In this document: piece by piece, positions 1-10,644 of the stretch | Layout: each line of letters begins with the position of its first letter | Numbering within the stretch: position 1 is the stretch's first letter | Assembly (NCBI GenBank): GCA_905221605.1 | Contig: CAJNDS010002436.1 | Coordinates: 264,079 to 328,078 of the forward strand | Direction of reading: 5' to 3' | Source of the DNA: Symbiodinium natans | Lineage: Eukaryota; Sar; Dinophyceae; Suessiales; Symbiodiniaceae | Length of the DNA: 64,000 nucleotides | The notes under the pieces: model-generated | What the model was told of the DNA's origin: nothing | Databases searched by the model: none | The model's input: only the letters and a program-made list of their open reading frames with translations | Made by a program: the position numbers and the translations under genes

Positions 1-236
1 GCGAGTGTCACTCATGCGGTCTGCACCTCACACATTGAATTTGTACAATTCCAAAAAGCCGCATTCAGCAATCCACTGAGAAGGATTCTTCGACATTTCA
101 AAAATGAAAGCTCAATCGGCCGAAGCATTCTGGCAGTCTGCCTCGCGCTTCCAAAACTATTCTGGCTCTCAGTCCTGGTCTCACTTCATACCTTTGGCAT
201 TCCGCGCGGATCATTCCATGATGATGTTGGGCCTTT

Positions 237-1124
237 TCACGTGTTCCACGCAGTCACAATTGCAATCGGCGGCCTAGTGTCATCATAGAGCTGGTCCCAA
301 GTGCAGCAATCGCGATCCAAGTGCGCACCGCTCATTTGCACAGTTTTAACCACTGTGTGTCGTGTGACTTCAGTCGGCATTCTGTCGCATTTCGCAACAA
401 TGTTGCCACTCGCATCCACTCAACCATTCCCACGAGGCTGGCAAGCACCTCTCATGTCAGTATGGGGACAACAGGATCAATCCCATTTTCGCTGCCAGTT
501 GAAGTACCTTTTCGGCTTCAATCTCGGCCATTATCTGGGAATTCGGGGCATCCAAGGGATCCAAAATGCCTCTTGGCTTCTCCGTTTTTCGTTGCGAAGA
601 CAAGACCGCGAAGCATCAAGGCACTCCTTCGAGCATCGCTCTTGAAGACATTCTCTGACAGAGTGGCAAATTGTGCAATGGGCTTTTCTGTGTCTTGCCA
701 GTCTTGCGCGACGAGGCTGAAAAGGGGACGCATTGAAACTGACAGTTTCACCTGTCAACACGTCCTGTCTGTCAAGTCCAGCGCTCCAAGCTTGAGTCTC
801 TCGCCAATGGACTCTGGGAGACGTAGCCAAGCGTGCTGGCAGCAGTGTCTCGATGGTATTCTCCTTGGCATTGAAATCAGTCTTCTCTTCAACCGCCAGG
901 TCCCTTTTGCTGGGAGGCACCTGACCACGGAAAGCATACTAAGACTCAATGTCCCGTGTGTCACATGTACAGTGGCATCACCCTCAGAGAACGTCAGCAG
1001 GGCCTGTGCGCCCAACAAAGCCTTGCGAATGCATTGTCTGCCCAGCTCCAGTTTGTGCATGTGCATCGACATTCGGGCTGTAACCTCTTCCAACTTAAAG
1101 TGCAGGCCCCGCAAGGCCCCCTAG
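237..1124. other. Overlapping long open frames, coding status undecided
   Basis: A 267-codon frame runs on the + strand (321-1124). The - strand carries three staggered frames (755-1114, 531-920, 518-751) that could be joined by two frameshifts. The + product is rich in Ser, Arg and Cys, as is common for an antisense reading. The - frames have a more ordinary make-up, with helix-like stretches such as KLEEVTARMSMHMHKLELGR. I therefore lean to a decayed reverse-strand coding sequence, but no family is recognised and neither strand is proven. Confidence 0.25.
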
Positions 1125-1319
1125 TACAGTCTGGAAACCAATTACAGACGCTGGAGACGCGGCTAAACTTTATTCGGTTCTTGCAGCCACAGACTGAGGT
1201 CGTGAAAAATACTATATTTGTCATGTTGGGGTAGCTGTGGTAGCCTGGTGCATTATCGTTATGTTATCATGTCTTGATCATTTTGTTACCATTCGGGAGC
1301 CCCCGGAACCATTGGTTAT

Positions 1320-1730
1320 CTCCCGGCAAAATGTCAAAAATGATAAAGCAATGATGATAATTTGAAAACAGGCTTCGCGTTGTGGCGTCCGCGGCCTGCC
1401 AGAGCCTCCGGAGAGATTCGGGCAGCTCCCGGCAAAAAGTAAAAAAACTATACAATAATGATAATAAGAAATGACACAAAATGACAAGGCTTCGCATTTT
1501 GGCGTGCCCGGGCCTGCCGGAGCCTCCGGAGAGCCTCCGGGAGCGGCAAGATGTACAATAAATGATAAAGCAATGATAACAAAATGAAGAGCTTCGCGTT
1601 TCGGCATCCCCGGAGCCTCCGGAGAGCTTCCGGGAGCCCCGGGACCCTCGGGCAGCTCCCGGCAAAAGGTAAAGAGACATGATGCAAAAATGATAACAAT
1701 GAAAAGGTTTGCATTTTTGGAGCTGCTAAA
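1320..1730. repeat. Tandem repeat, unit about 106-118 bp, about 3.5 copies
   Basis: Units begin near 1320, 1426, 1544 and 1656. Each holds an AT-rich half (AATGATAAAGCAATGATAA-like) and a GC-rich half with GCTTCGCGTTTTGGCG followed by GCCTCCGGAGAG and CTCCCGGCAAAA. The last copy is partial. The reverse-strand open frames across this block are translations of the repeat and were not taken as genes. Confidence 0.85.
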
Positions 1731-1861
1731 GAAGTGACAAAAACGCGCAAAAAAACGATAAACACGATAGTGCAGAATAGCAAAAAAGTTTTGAAATGAT
1801 AAGCCGGGATGAATATGGATTGAAGGGAAAATGACCAAGTATCTTCTGGAATTACAGTCTG

Positions 1862-1910
1862 TGAGATGCAAGAGTTCTTGCGCATATCCGAGCTGCGACT
1901 CGTCTTAACA
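1862..1910 (+). repeat. Dispersed repeat copy 1 (pair with 11750)
   Basis: A stretch of about 45 bases, ATGCAAGAGTTCTTGCG then a diverged part then GCTGCGACTCG, recurs at about 11752-11797. Read in the same frame, both copies give A-R-[VI]-L-A-x-[IL]-R-A-A-T-R-L-N. This suggests a fragment of a mobile-element open frame, but no family is recognised. Confidence 0.5.
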
Positions 1911-2562
1911 TGGAACGGAGACCTGCCCTAGGAGGTCGCCCCATCGGGCGCAACCCTCCAACACCGAGTTCTTCTGCTGATGAGTGGGATGCCGTGGCTT
2001 TCCAAGTTAAGCCAGCTCTACGAGCAGTGAATGGAATGCCTGAATGAATGCTGTGGCTCATCGGTGCCCGCATTCCTTCCGATTACATTGCGCAGGATTC
2101 GCGTTCGTTCGCAGCCATGGGCTGTTGCCTCTAAATTGACGCTGGTTCACAGGACGTTCTTCTGCTCATCGGGCCTCACAGCCTTCAACGTGCGACCAGA
2201 GCATGTTGAACTCCAACAGAAATCTTTCCGAGTGCGCCCGAGGCTTCAAAGATTTCGAAATCAGTTTTTGAGGCCTAGAAGGATCCGCTAGCAGTCACTA
2301 GCAGCGCTAGGGTGCGTGCCACTATGCCTCGACATGATAGAATTGGCGCACCGATGACGTGGTCGAATATCACGCATAGTCGCCGAGCATGTTGTTCTTG
2401 AATTCCTCTATTTTTGTTGGGTTTTGCACGTCTGAAGAGCATGCTTCCTGGCATTTCCTACAGTGTGGTGCCCCTAAATAGAAAGAAGTTAAGAAATTTA
2501 TATGTAAGTTAGGGCACTTAAAGCTAAGTTATATTGTAAGTGTGGTAAGTTACTTAGCCAAC

Positions 2563-3085
2563 TCAGAGTAAACATCTTAAGTCATCATCATGCCGAGGTC
2601 GCGTTTTTAAGAAAGTAGATGTTCCCCAGTTATATAAGTCCTGAGCCCTTTTCGTTTCTTTCCTTTTCCTTTCATTCTTGACTGCTCCAATATTCATTGG
2701 GACTGGACCTCTATCATTCCTGGCACTCGGCGCAGTGAGATGCCTATTCTTCATGTAACTAAACACAATCTCCAACACTTCGGTCTCAACGTGCTGATGT
2801 GACGAATATTCAACCTCAAAATCAAAGTCAAGTATCCATCCAGTCGACCTCGTTCTTCAGTATGATGAATTCATTCGGGTCACTCTCGACATGATCAAGC
2901 CACGGTTTGAACGCAATGATCTCATTCATGAGATTCGTTGGCCTCGCTCTTGCAGGGAGCGAGAACTGTTTGAGCAGTCTTCCCCAAGTCTCAAACACTT
3001 TCTTGTCTTCGTTTCCAACAATCCATCTAGCACGCCCGTCAGAGATTTGTGCCAGCATATATGTTCCAGTCCGTTCACGGCATCA
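2563..3085 (-). pseudogene. LTR-retrotransposon Gag relic, frameshifted
   Basis: Two reverse-strand frames (3085-2828, then 2812-2563) together resemble the capsid part of dinoflagellate copia-like Gag. The first has a tryptophan- and arginine-rich helical region (FETWGRLLKQFSLPARARPT, then NLMNEIIAF and DPNEFIILKN). The second has the linker GPVPMNIGAVKNERKRK that normally precedes the zinc knuckle. A stop and frameshift after VDWMDT, a probable internal deletion, a stop upstream of 3085 and the absence of protease, integrase or RT nearby mark it as dead. Family assignment is from remembered consensus; no search was run. Confidence 0.65.
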
Positions 3086-3494
3086 GTGATGGTGCTTGTT
3101 GAGCGTGTGGTGCATACCGCTTCACGACCGCACTTCCCATGCCTCTAATCCTCCACGGTGCCTTGGTGGTGTTAACAGTTTGATCTCTTCACCAGTTCCT
3201 CTCACTACGAAGTCCATTCTCTCTCAGTCCTCTGGATTCTGGAGCCGAAGGTCCGCTACCGTGAAAAGATTTCAGCACACGATCTGGTTACTCAGTGTCA
3301 GTGTCGATACGCGCAATCAACCAGTTCCCCAATCCACAGCGCACACAATCTGTGGACAAGCCCTTGTGATAGCTGTGTGCCTTGCTCCAGTCTTGAGCCA
3401 CATGCACGTGGCATCCATCAGTCTGTCAACTCAAACATCGTTGGACCTGTTCACATTGGGTTTCCAGGGGACCAAGGAGCCAAAAAACCAACAA

Positions 3495-3625
3495 ATCAGC
3501 AACCCAAGAAAGGAACCAGGGAAGGAAAGGAAAGGAAAGAACAAGGAAAAGACGGAACAAGGAACGGACAGAAAACGGAAAGGACAGAAACAAAACGACC
3601 GAACGAAGCAAAAGACAGGGTCCCA
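3495..3625. repeat. Purine-rich (GGAAA-like) low-complexity tract
   Basis: About 130 bases almost free of pyrimidines on the + strand, built from irregular GGAAAG, GGAAC and AGACGG words. Open frames through it (Lys/Glu/Gln-rich on +, Leu/Phe/Ser-rich on -) are composition effects. Confidence 0.7.
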
Positions 3626-4807
3626 TGCCCGAAAAGCAGCACCCTCAACACCAAACCCAAAAAGTCATCCCTCGTTGTCAGCCCTACCGCTGAAATCTAC
3701 ACGCAAGTTGCTGCAATATCCTGCATTGTCTTGCAAGCCAAACGGCGGGTTCGCGGCCTCCAATTTGTATGCTCGCATGATGGGTTTGGAAGGGTTTGTA
3801 GGGCATTTGAGGCAATTCCTTTCGGTGGCATGAGAAGCGGGGGGTGGGGGGGGAGGGGGAGGTCCCGCATTCTGAAAATCAATGCTTTCATGATAGGTTA
3901 GGGTGGGGGCGGCAACCCCCTCCAATCCCGCAGCCTTTCCTTCCAAAATCGTGATACAAACATTTTGTTTGTACGCGACGCCCGCACGTCCGGGGGGACA
4001 AAGACTCCTGGCCCCACGCAATGCTTCTGATAGCACACGCTTGCGCACACTGCCTCAGCAGCCGGGCTGGCCCAAACCACTAGATGGGGCACCACGGTGT
4101 TTTAAGTCCGCACTGCAACTACAGAACATGACCGTCGACCGTGGGTCGAGAAAAAACACTGGGGAGCGGCCGACCGGCAAACCCGAAGCCTTGAATGCTT
4201 GTGGTTGCTGGCGGACCCTTGAAGCTTTGTTTGGCGTGACTACCAGTACCGGCCTGATGTCGGCAGGCTGCGCAAAACCTCCGGTGCGCATGTTGTCTGT
4301 GCTCGTGTGCTTGCTGCAAGGTGGAGCTTGAGTAGGGTGCTCGTGGGCTTGTTGCCAAGTGAAGCTTGGGTAGTTGGGAGCTGTCCTCAGGCCAAGGAGG
4401 CAGCAAAAGTCAGCCCACCCGTCCACAGGGGTTTTTGGCTGGCAAACAGGTTTCAGGGGATCCGGTGGAGTTTCAAGGGGGTTGCACGGGGTTTCCACGG
4501 GGGTTTCCCGACGTGTTGTTTGAGGTGCGAATGCGAGGGGGGAAGGAGACCAGACCTGAATTGTTCCAGACGCCTGTTGGCCGAAGGCCGAGGCAGATTG
4601 TTCCAGTTTGTTCCAGTTTGCCGTGCAGCAAAGGTCCTTCAAAGCAAACGCTCAGCTGGACGTGGTCATCACAACCTTGTCAGGCTCTGTGAAAGACTCT
4701 GGGACGTCAACCACATATCAGATACGGTGCATTGCCCTTGCCCTGCTACAGATTCTCCGAACTGCGAAGCAAGTTTTCGTACGGCCAGACTTGTGCAGCC
4801 TGCTCAC

Positions 4808-5009
4808 TTTTCTGATAATGACCGAGAGGCGGTTTGCGGGGTTTGTGTTTGCTCTTCTTGAGCATGTCCTCCACGAGCTTCCGAAGTCCCGGCTGTGTTC
4901 TAAATGCTGCTGGGCTCATGACTTTTCTTGGCCACGTGCTTTTCTTCAGACTGTCAGCCAAGGTCTCGGTGCTTGGGGCAGTGTAGGGGCGAATGTTTCG
5001 AGCGCACAC
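4808..5009 (-). CDS. Exon of unidentified protein (internal, 67 codons)
   Basis: The acceptor CGCAG lies just upstream and the donor GTGAGC follows at 4807. The frame is open for 67 codons and ends in phase 1. The product is basic and helix-prone (TLADSLKKSTWPRKVMSPAA, then LRKLVEDMLKKSKHKPRKPP), with normal Lys, Glu and Pro content. The + strand over the same bases also holds a long frame, but with a less protein-like composition. No family is recognised. It may belong with the C2-like exon at 5597-5692, though their codon phases do not join directly, so at least one exon would be missing between them. Confidence 0.35.
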
Positions 5010-5089
5010 CTGCGATTCCGGTCGAGCGTGCACCCATCTCTTTTGCTTGGGTGGGATGCTACCCTTGAACCCTCGACAAGGAAGTCCTA

Positions 5090-5460
5090 AACCCAAAAGG
5101 TGATACTGGGTGGCAAAACTATCAGATGTTAAAGCCTAGGCCCTTGAACCCAAGCCCTTAGCTTTGAAGCCCAAAGCCTGAACCCCAAAAGCAGAAACAG
5201 ACCCTGAACTGCAACCTGGGTGCAAAGCTCTACACCCAAGAAGGAGACGATGAACTCTAAATCACGAAAGGGGATGTTGGGTGGGAAAGGTGTTGAGCCC
5301 TCATCCCTTGACCGCCGGATCTAAGAGTATAAAATGATCAAAAAGCAACAACCGAGGGTCTAGGGCTCGGGGTTCGGGGTATAGGGTATAGGGTATTGGG
5401 TTTAGGGTTTGTTCTTTTTTGATACCCTTTTTTGTTGATCCTTGTTTTTTGGACCCTTAA
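5090..5460. repeat. Degenerate telomere-like block (TTTAGGG / CCCTAAA relatives)
   Basis: The first 200 bases carry many AACCC, CCCTTGA and GAACCC words and end in AAAGGGGATGTTGGGTGGGA. The rest has GGGTCTAGGGCTCGGGG, repeated GGGTATA, then GGGTTTAGGGTTTG. A similar block with the same GGAGATGTTGGG(C/T)GGGAA box is at 51570-51775. This looks like decayed interstitial telomeric sequence. No gene is seen in it. Confidence 0.6.
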
Positions 5461-5596
5461 CCCGTCATCCCTTAGCCTAGAAGAAGATGGGAAACTGTGA
5501 AGCCTGGACCCCAAAGAGGTGCTGGAGAGCGGTCCTGTGACAAACGCGGGGCCTGGAACCCCTCCTATCTCTTCTTTCGCATGTTGTTATATTGAC

Positions 5597-5692
5597 CTGA
5601 CCACTTTTGTATCTCCTCCAGAGATGCAATCCCAGGATGTGTCCCACTTCGGCATCGTGTTCTTGACAATCTTCTTGTGCCGCTGGCCTTTG
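5597..5692 (-). CDS. Exon with C2-domain-like sequence
   Basis: An open frame lies between GAACAG (acceptor) and GTCAAT (possible donor). It reads KGQRHKKIVKNTMPKWDTSW, which matches the C2-domain pattern of a basic beta strand, then K-N-T-x-P-x-W-x-x-x-W/F (compare 'kTkvikntlnPvWnetF'). C2 domains bind calcium and phospholipid. The preceding exon, which should carry the calcium-binding aspartates (DPYV region), was not found, so calcium binding cannot be judged. The frame has no ATG and is interrupted by stops outside the exon. A chance resemblance is possible at this length. Confidence 0.4.
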
Positions 5693-6663
5693 CTGTTCAT
5701 TCAAGGTACACATGAGAGCCCTACTGCCACAGTGCTATTCTTGTACTCAGACTGGAACGTTGGGCGATGCCTAGCTAGCAGCATGAACAGCAAGTGCTGA
5801 TACAAAGGCTCGCAAAGTAATTCTGCTAGCGTAGAACCGGTATCTATGCCCAGACTGGGTCAGACAGGCGACTACAGGTCACACTGCCGACGGAACCATA
5901 GTGAAGTTGACTTCCTCGGACGTATTTCTCGTCGGCTTGAGCCAAGAGCAAACAAGGCGCTAGTTGCCTGCTCAGACAATCTTGTTCAGGGGTGTCGGGT
6001 GGAGCCCAAGAGGAGGGCAACATTTGCACTGGATATCCTTCGCACGCGATAAAGCATAAGTCTGATGACTGGCACAAACAGCCGTGTCGGGGCGTGTTCA
6101 TCACCGAAAACGATGTGCATCAACTGGCACCTACCGCGCTTGGAGGTGTGAGGTTCTTGTGTTCCGTGTAGGAACCATAGCAGCCGAGGCTATGCTTGGA
6201 GTGGTCACGTCTGTGCCTCAGTCACGCTAGTAACAAGGCTTTGATAGCGGGGTGCCGTGTTCATGGGAGTGAGGGCCCCAGTCATGCTGGCCTGAATTTT
6301 TGCTTCCGGCGGCCATGTTTTGCTCCGTATCGTGCGTGGCGTGATTGGTGATCGAGTAGATCGAGTGGCCGCCGGGGCTGTTGAGGTTCCGCCAACGAAT
6401 CTGAGCCCCAACCCCACACCTGGTGAGAACAGAATTCGCCGGTATCGTCGATCCCGAAACGTACATAGGGCTCCGGATCTCGGCGATGGGCGTTTTTTGA
6501 TTCCCGCTTGGGAGATTCTTTGAGCTGCTTTGCAGCCGGACGGGTGGCGTCTAGACAACCTTCCTGGTCTCAGTCTGTCGTCATTTTCGTTAACAACAAC
6601 AACGGCTCCGGATCTCGGAAGGACGTGGTGCATGCTTCACCGTGGGCCATGCTTGCCATTGTT

Positions 6664-7030
6664 GTTCTTGCGATGATGGTGATGGTGATGCTCGTGGTCA
6701 TGGTCAGGGTCCAAGATGGTGATGGTGACGATTTTGATGTTAATCTCGATGGTGAATTTCTTAGATGGTGATGGTGGTAATGATCACGATGGTGATGTTC
6801 CCACTGATGATGCCGACGAGATGACGACGAAACGGGGAAGAAAGAGTTGAAGAGGGGGAAGAGGGGAAGGAAGAGGGGCAAGGAAGAGTGGAAGAAGGAG
6901 GGGGAAGCTGGGAGGGGGAAGAAGAGAGGGGGGGGGAAAGGGGGAGGGCAGAGAGAGGGCATGGAGAGAGGCAGAGAGAGGGGCCAAGGTAGGGAGATAG
7001 GCAGCGCAGCGAGAAAGGGAGAAGAGCCGG
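6664..7030. repeat. GATGGT array followed by purine (GGGAGA) tract
   Basis: From 6664 to about 6825 the sequence is an impure (GATGGT)n array. From 6845 to about 7030 it becomes a purine tract of AGAGGGGGAAG, GGGGGG and GAGAGAGGC words. The frames through it (DDDG/VMVMV, EREGR, or Ser/Pro/Leu on the other strand) are simple-sequence translations. Confidence 0.8.
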
Positions 7031-7845
7031 GGCAGGGAAAGGCGACAACCAGGACGACAACGAACGCCGACCTTTCTCCGTACCGTCCAGTATCGATATT
7101 TTCGGCAGCATCAGCAAGTTTGCCTTGACACGCGTCCAGCTTAGTTTGCACTAGAGACTTGACGCGAATGCCACGTTGATCCATTTTGATCCATCTTCAT
7201 TTTTGTGCTTCAAAATCCGTTTGCCCGCATTGTGCCACTTGTCCTCAGATCTTCTTCGGGAAGAGCACGGAGGGTTGCAGCACGATCTTCTGCTGCAAGA
7301 TAGCTGTGGGTTTTTGATCTGGCTAGTGGCGGAGCCATTCCGCTGCAAACCCCCCCAGCATGTTGCCAAGTCAACCAAGGATGTTGGGCGCCATTTTTTG
7401 GCGGTGGTCCAGTCCCCTGGCTCTAGCCTTTCGTGTATCCAGGCTGGGGTTAGGCAACGCTTGTAGGTTGAACTTTCAATGATGCAGGGTGCATGAGGGG
7501 GCAGCCCGACTACGCGTTGGACAGCATGAGCATGGGACACTACCATTGACATGGTTTTGGGATTCGATGGGCTTCAGGAGTCTGGAAGGAAGATGAAAAC
7601 CATATATACCACCGCAACACTAGCACTATCTTGCAGCATTTGGGCCTCTGTTTGGCACAAACATGGTTGAAGAGGGAAGAGAGGCGACATGAGACCTGCA
7701 GGCCCCAAAAGCGCAGCGGGGGAGTTCATCCCAGAAGTGGGATCAATTTCACTCGTCCAGTTTGTGCATCGCCTCTTCGTGGTGTGCAACGGTGCTGCCA
7801 TCACAACCCCTTGCAGCCCTTGCACGTTGATGTCCACTTTTAATG

Positions 7846-8003
7846 TCAGAAAAGCTTAGACGATGCCGGTGCCGGTTGAGGGCTCTCAGGTAAAGAGTCA
7901 AAACTGCCCCAAGGGTTCGTTTCCGCAGAGTTGGGTGCTCCAACATCATCTCCGACCTTGGCGGATCGTGACAAAGAGGGAGAAAGATCGCGAGCCACTT
8001 CTC
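7846..8003 (-). CDS. C-terminal exon of unidentified protein
   Basis: Acceptor TACCAG precedes 8003. The frame runs 51 codons to TGA at 7846-7848. The tail is Ser/Pro-rich and acidic (GDDVGAPNSAETNPWGSFDS, ending PAPASSKLF), like a disordered cytosolic C-terminus. The NPW triplet recalls endocytic adaptor tails, but that alone is weak. Upstream exons should lie at higher coordinates and were not found before the strand switch at about 8.05 kb. Confidence 0.35.
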
Positions 8004-8961
8004 CTGGTACAATAATGCTGCATATCATATCCATGTGAGTTCTAACTTTGCATTCTTCATATGTATGTCACGCTCACATGAGTCAAGTTCGCGGCAATCC
8101 GAACTGAACGTCATTTCATGCTGGAGATTTTCGGATGCGGCCGAACTGAGGTGGTGTGGGTGTGGGAGACATGGAGGATCTCGATCTGCTGGGGAGAGTT
8201 CTTCGCCATGATTTTCCGTTCACTGTTGCCGGGAACATGTGCACATTTCAATTCAACCTAAGCATCAGCCGAATGTTCCGAAGCACAGCCGGTGTGCTTC
8301 GATGTGGAAGCTGAAGCACTTCTCGCTGTTGACCGCGTACTCCCCCAACAATCAGGAAACCAAGCCCCAACAATTGCGATGATGGCAGTTCCTCCGGCTG
8401 CTCAGATACTTGGCTATGCCTACACCTTGTCATACGAATTCCTGGCGCAGTGCTCAGCGAAAGTCCAGGACTTTCACTTGCAAGATTGCTTTCACGTGCA
8501 GTCGCTCCTCTTCACTTTAGACATACTTTATTGTGCATCGTCATGTCATCGCGGTTTGAGTTTTGGAGACATGGACCAAGAGGCATCTTTGACCCTCAGG
8601 TGCTGAACCTTCTCTTCGGTATCCTCTTCGGATTGATTTTTGCTGCTTGGGAGTGCATGATTGGGGGAAGCAGGCTGAGTCGACTTCACACATAGGAGGC
8701 TTGAAACTTTGAAACTCCTGGGCTGGGCAATTAATTCATGGGTCAGTGCTGCATGCATTGGCTATGTACGGGCTTTGCAGGAAAGCTTTTCTTGGCCCTG
8801 ATGCCGTATTTACATGTTGTCTTTTTGCATTGTTCTTCCCTCTCTCTCTCTCTACTTAGAATTATGGCCATGTGCTTGGAATTAGGGCTTAGCTGCAACT
8901 ATCATCTAAAAACCACATTGATGACCGTAGATGCAGAAGGCAAGCAATACCTTCCTTGAAG
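8004..8961. promoter_or_regulatory. Strand-switch interval between divergent exon sets
   Basis: Left of it the supported exons are reverse-strand, right of it forward-strand, so this is the natural place for divergent transcription starts. No TATA-like or spliced-leader sequence stands out. It also holds short forward frames that may be 5' exons: one starting at 8542 (MSSRFEFWRHGPRGIFDPQ, with donor GTGCTG after it) and one at 8119. A (TC)n run lies at 8837-8853. Confidence 0.3.
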
Positions 8962-10374
8962 CGCCAAGGAGTCTTACGGCCGGACGCTGAAGGCGGCCGG
9001 CAACCCCATCTCGGTGGTGGAACAGACCCACAGCTCAAAGTCTTCAAAGCTCTTCAAGCTCTCAAAGTTCAGGGGGTTTTTGGAAGTGCCAGGGCCGCAC
9101 ACGTCCTTAAGAGGTCAGAGCTCCAGTCACATGGAAGATGCGAAGCATGCGCTCCAGACCCTGAAATCTCCCTGAGGATTCGCCGGGCTGTGAAGGAGAT
9201 GCAGCTTGGGACTGCCTGGAAACGTGTGCGTTTGGTTCAGACGGTAGAGAGCCAAGACAGTTGAACCTGTGAAGACAGGTTCAAAGATTTGACCATTTGT
9301 TTCTCTACATGCTGCAGCTAATCATCCGGCGTCCTGACCTGCTAGCAGTGCTAGCAGTTGAAAGCGAGATATTATTTTTGCGCCTGTGCTGCGCAGCACA
9401 AGTGCAGCACAGGACCATAGAACCCCGCAAAAGAGTAGGTATTTGCCTGCAGCACGCTGCGGTGCCGAGGCGAAAGAAGAAAGACTTCCTGGACGAATGG
9501 TACACCATCAACAGGTTGATCGATGATGAGACTTGGGAGGCAGAAGTGTTTCCACACATTTCACAAAGTCGGACTTCTCCCTACCTCTCAAAATTTCCTC
9601 TCGATCTCGGAACTACACTGCTCCAAGATTACTGAGCACTGGCCGTGGTGGAAGGATTCGTTGCTGAATCGTTAGCAGAGCACGGCTTGGCCAATGCCCC
9701 ACAGCATCCATGAAGGGACAATTCGACAAATCGCTGGGTTTAGCAGGAAGCATGTGTCTCGGAAGCCGCAGCTGCAAGCGGAGGCTCGGAGTCTCTGCCC
9801 AGAGCCTTTTGGAATCCCCCAAACTCATAGAAACATGGAGTTCCTGGGCTGCAGGTTTCGATGCTCACTGTGAGCATGACGCAGCAGATTGCAACGGCGT
9901 GGTAAACCCATGCCGCTCACCATGTATCCTATCCAATGCAAAAAACTGAGGACATGCCCGCGCACCCCGCTGAAGTGGTGACAGTGAAGAGCCTTTGCGA
10001 GGCCTTTCAATCGGACAACATGTCCAAGGCAAGGGTGCTGCAGTTGTCGTGACATCTCATGACATCTCATGAGACATCTCATGAGACATCTCATGAGACA
10101 TCTCATGAGACATCTCATGATATCTCATGACTCATGGTGCTCCTCATTTGTATTGATGAGCATGACTCACCCTGAGCTTCTCAATTCTAGTCAATTCTGG
10201 TAGCTTCTGGTAGACAAGTTTTTGGAGTGTTCTTGCAGTGAAGGTCAATGCCGTCGCTGGGCCGAGGTTATGCTTTGTGCGTTCAAGGGCCCACACCACA
10301 TGCATTCAACGGACGGTGGCAGCTGTAGGCAGTTTTGTGCAGCCTGTATGCAGCTCCCTTTTAGAAGCAAGAAG
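8962..10374 (+). CDS. Five-exon segment of an unidentified Cys/His-rich protein
   Basis: Proposed exons are 8962-9113, 9158-9243, 9318-9545, 9679-9869 and 10239-10374. All four junctions agree in codon phase and use GT..AG borders. Most in-frame third positions are G or C. Exon 3 has KKKDFLDEWYTINRLIDDET. Exon 4 begins STAWPMPHSIHEGTIRQIAG. Exons 4-5 place many Cys and His residues close together (GCRFRCSLEGQC, LCAFKGPHHMH, CRQFCAACM), suggesting a metal-binding fold of no known type. The largest intron (9870-10238) carries the 12-bp minisatellite. The first intron would be only 44 bases. The start codon is upstream and not identified. Confidence 0.45.
10048..10135. repeat. 12-bp minisatellite GAGACATCTCAT
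   Basis: About seven near-perfect copies of a 12-mer that is close to its own reverse complement, followed by TATCTCATGACTCATG. A related, looser set (GAGACATCGTGTGG, GAGACATCCTGAGACATCGT) recurs at 10455-10510, both inside predicted introns. Confidence 0.9.
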
Positions 10375-10644
10375 GTTGCCAACAGATTCTCAGGAATACA
10401 TCATCCGCCATGTGCGTGAGTTCCAAGTCAGCAAGACTTCGGAGGCCGGGGTCGTGAGACATCGTGTGGCGTCGCGAGACATCCTGAGACATCGTGAGGC
10501 ATACTGAGACGTTTTCAGAATTGACAAGGCACAGACCCCCGGTACCTAGTTGTAGAAAGATTGGCATGACAGCTGCAAGTGAACACTGTTGCAACACCCC
10601 GCAATCTGGGTCAATGTGCTCGTAGTCAGGATCGAACTTGCCAG

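Noticed and set aside
1267-1885. Three reverse frames of 137-197 codons
   Set aside because: They read through the 110-bp tandem repeat and repeat with its period.
5936-5946. Reverse-strand CTTGAGCCAA as a spliced-leader relic
   Set aside because: Ten bases match, then it diverges; expected about once or more by chance in both strands.
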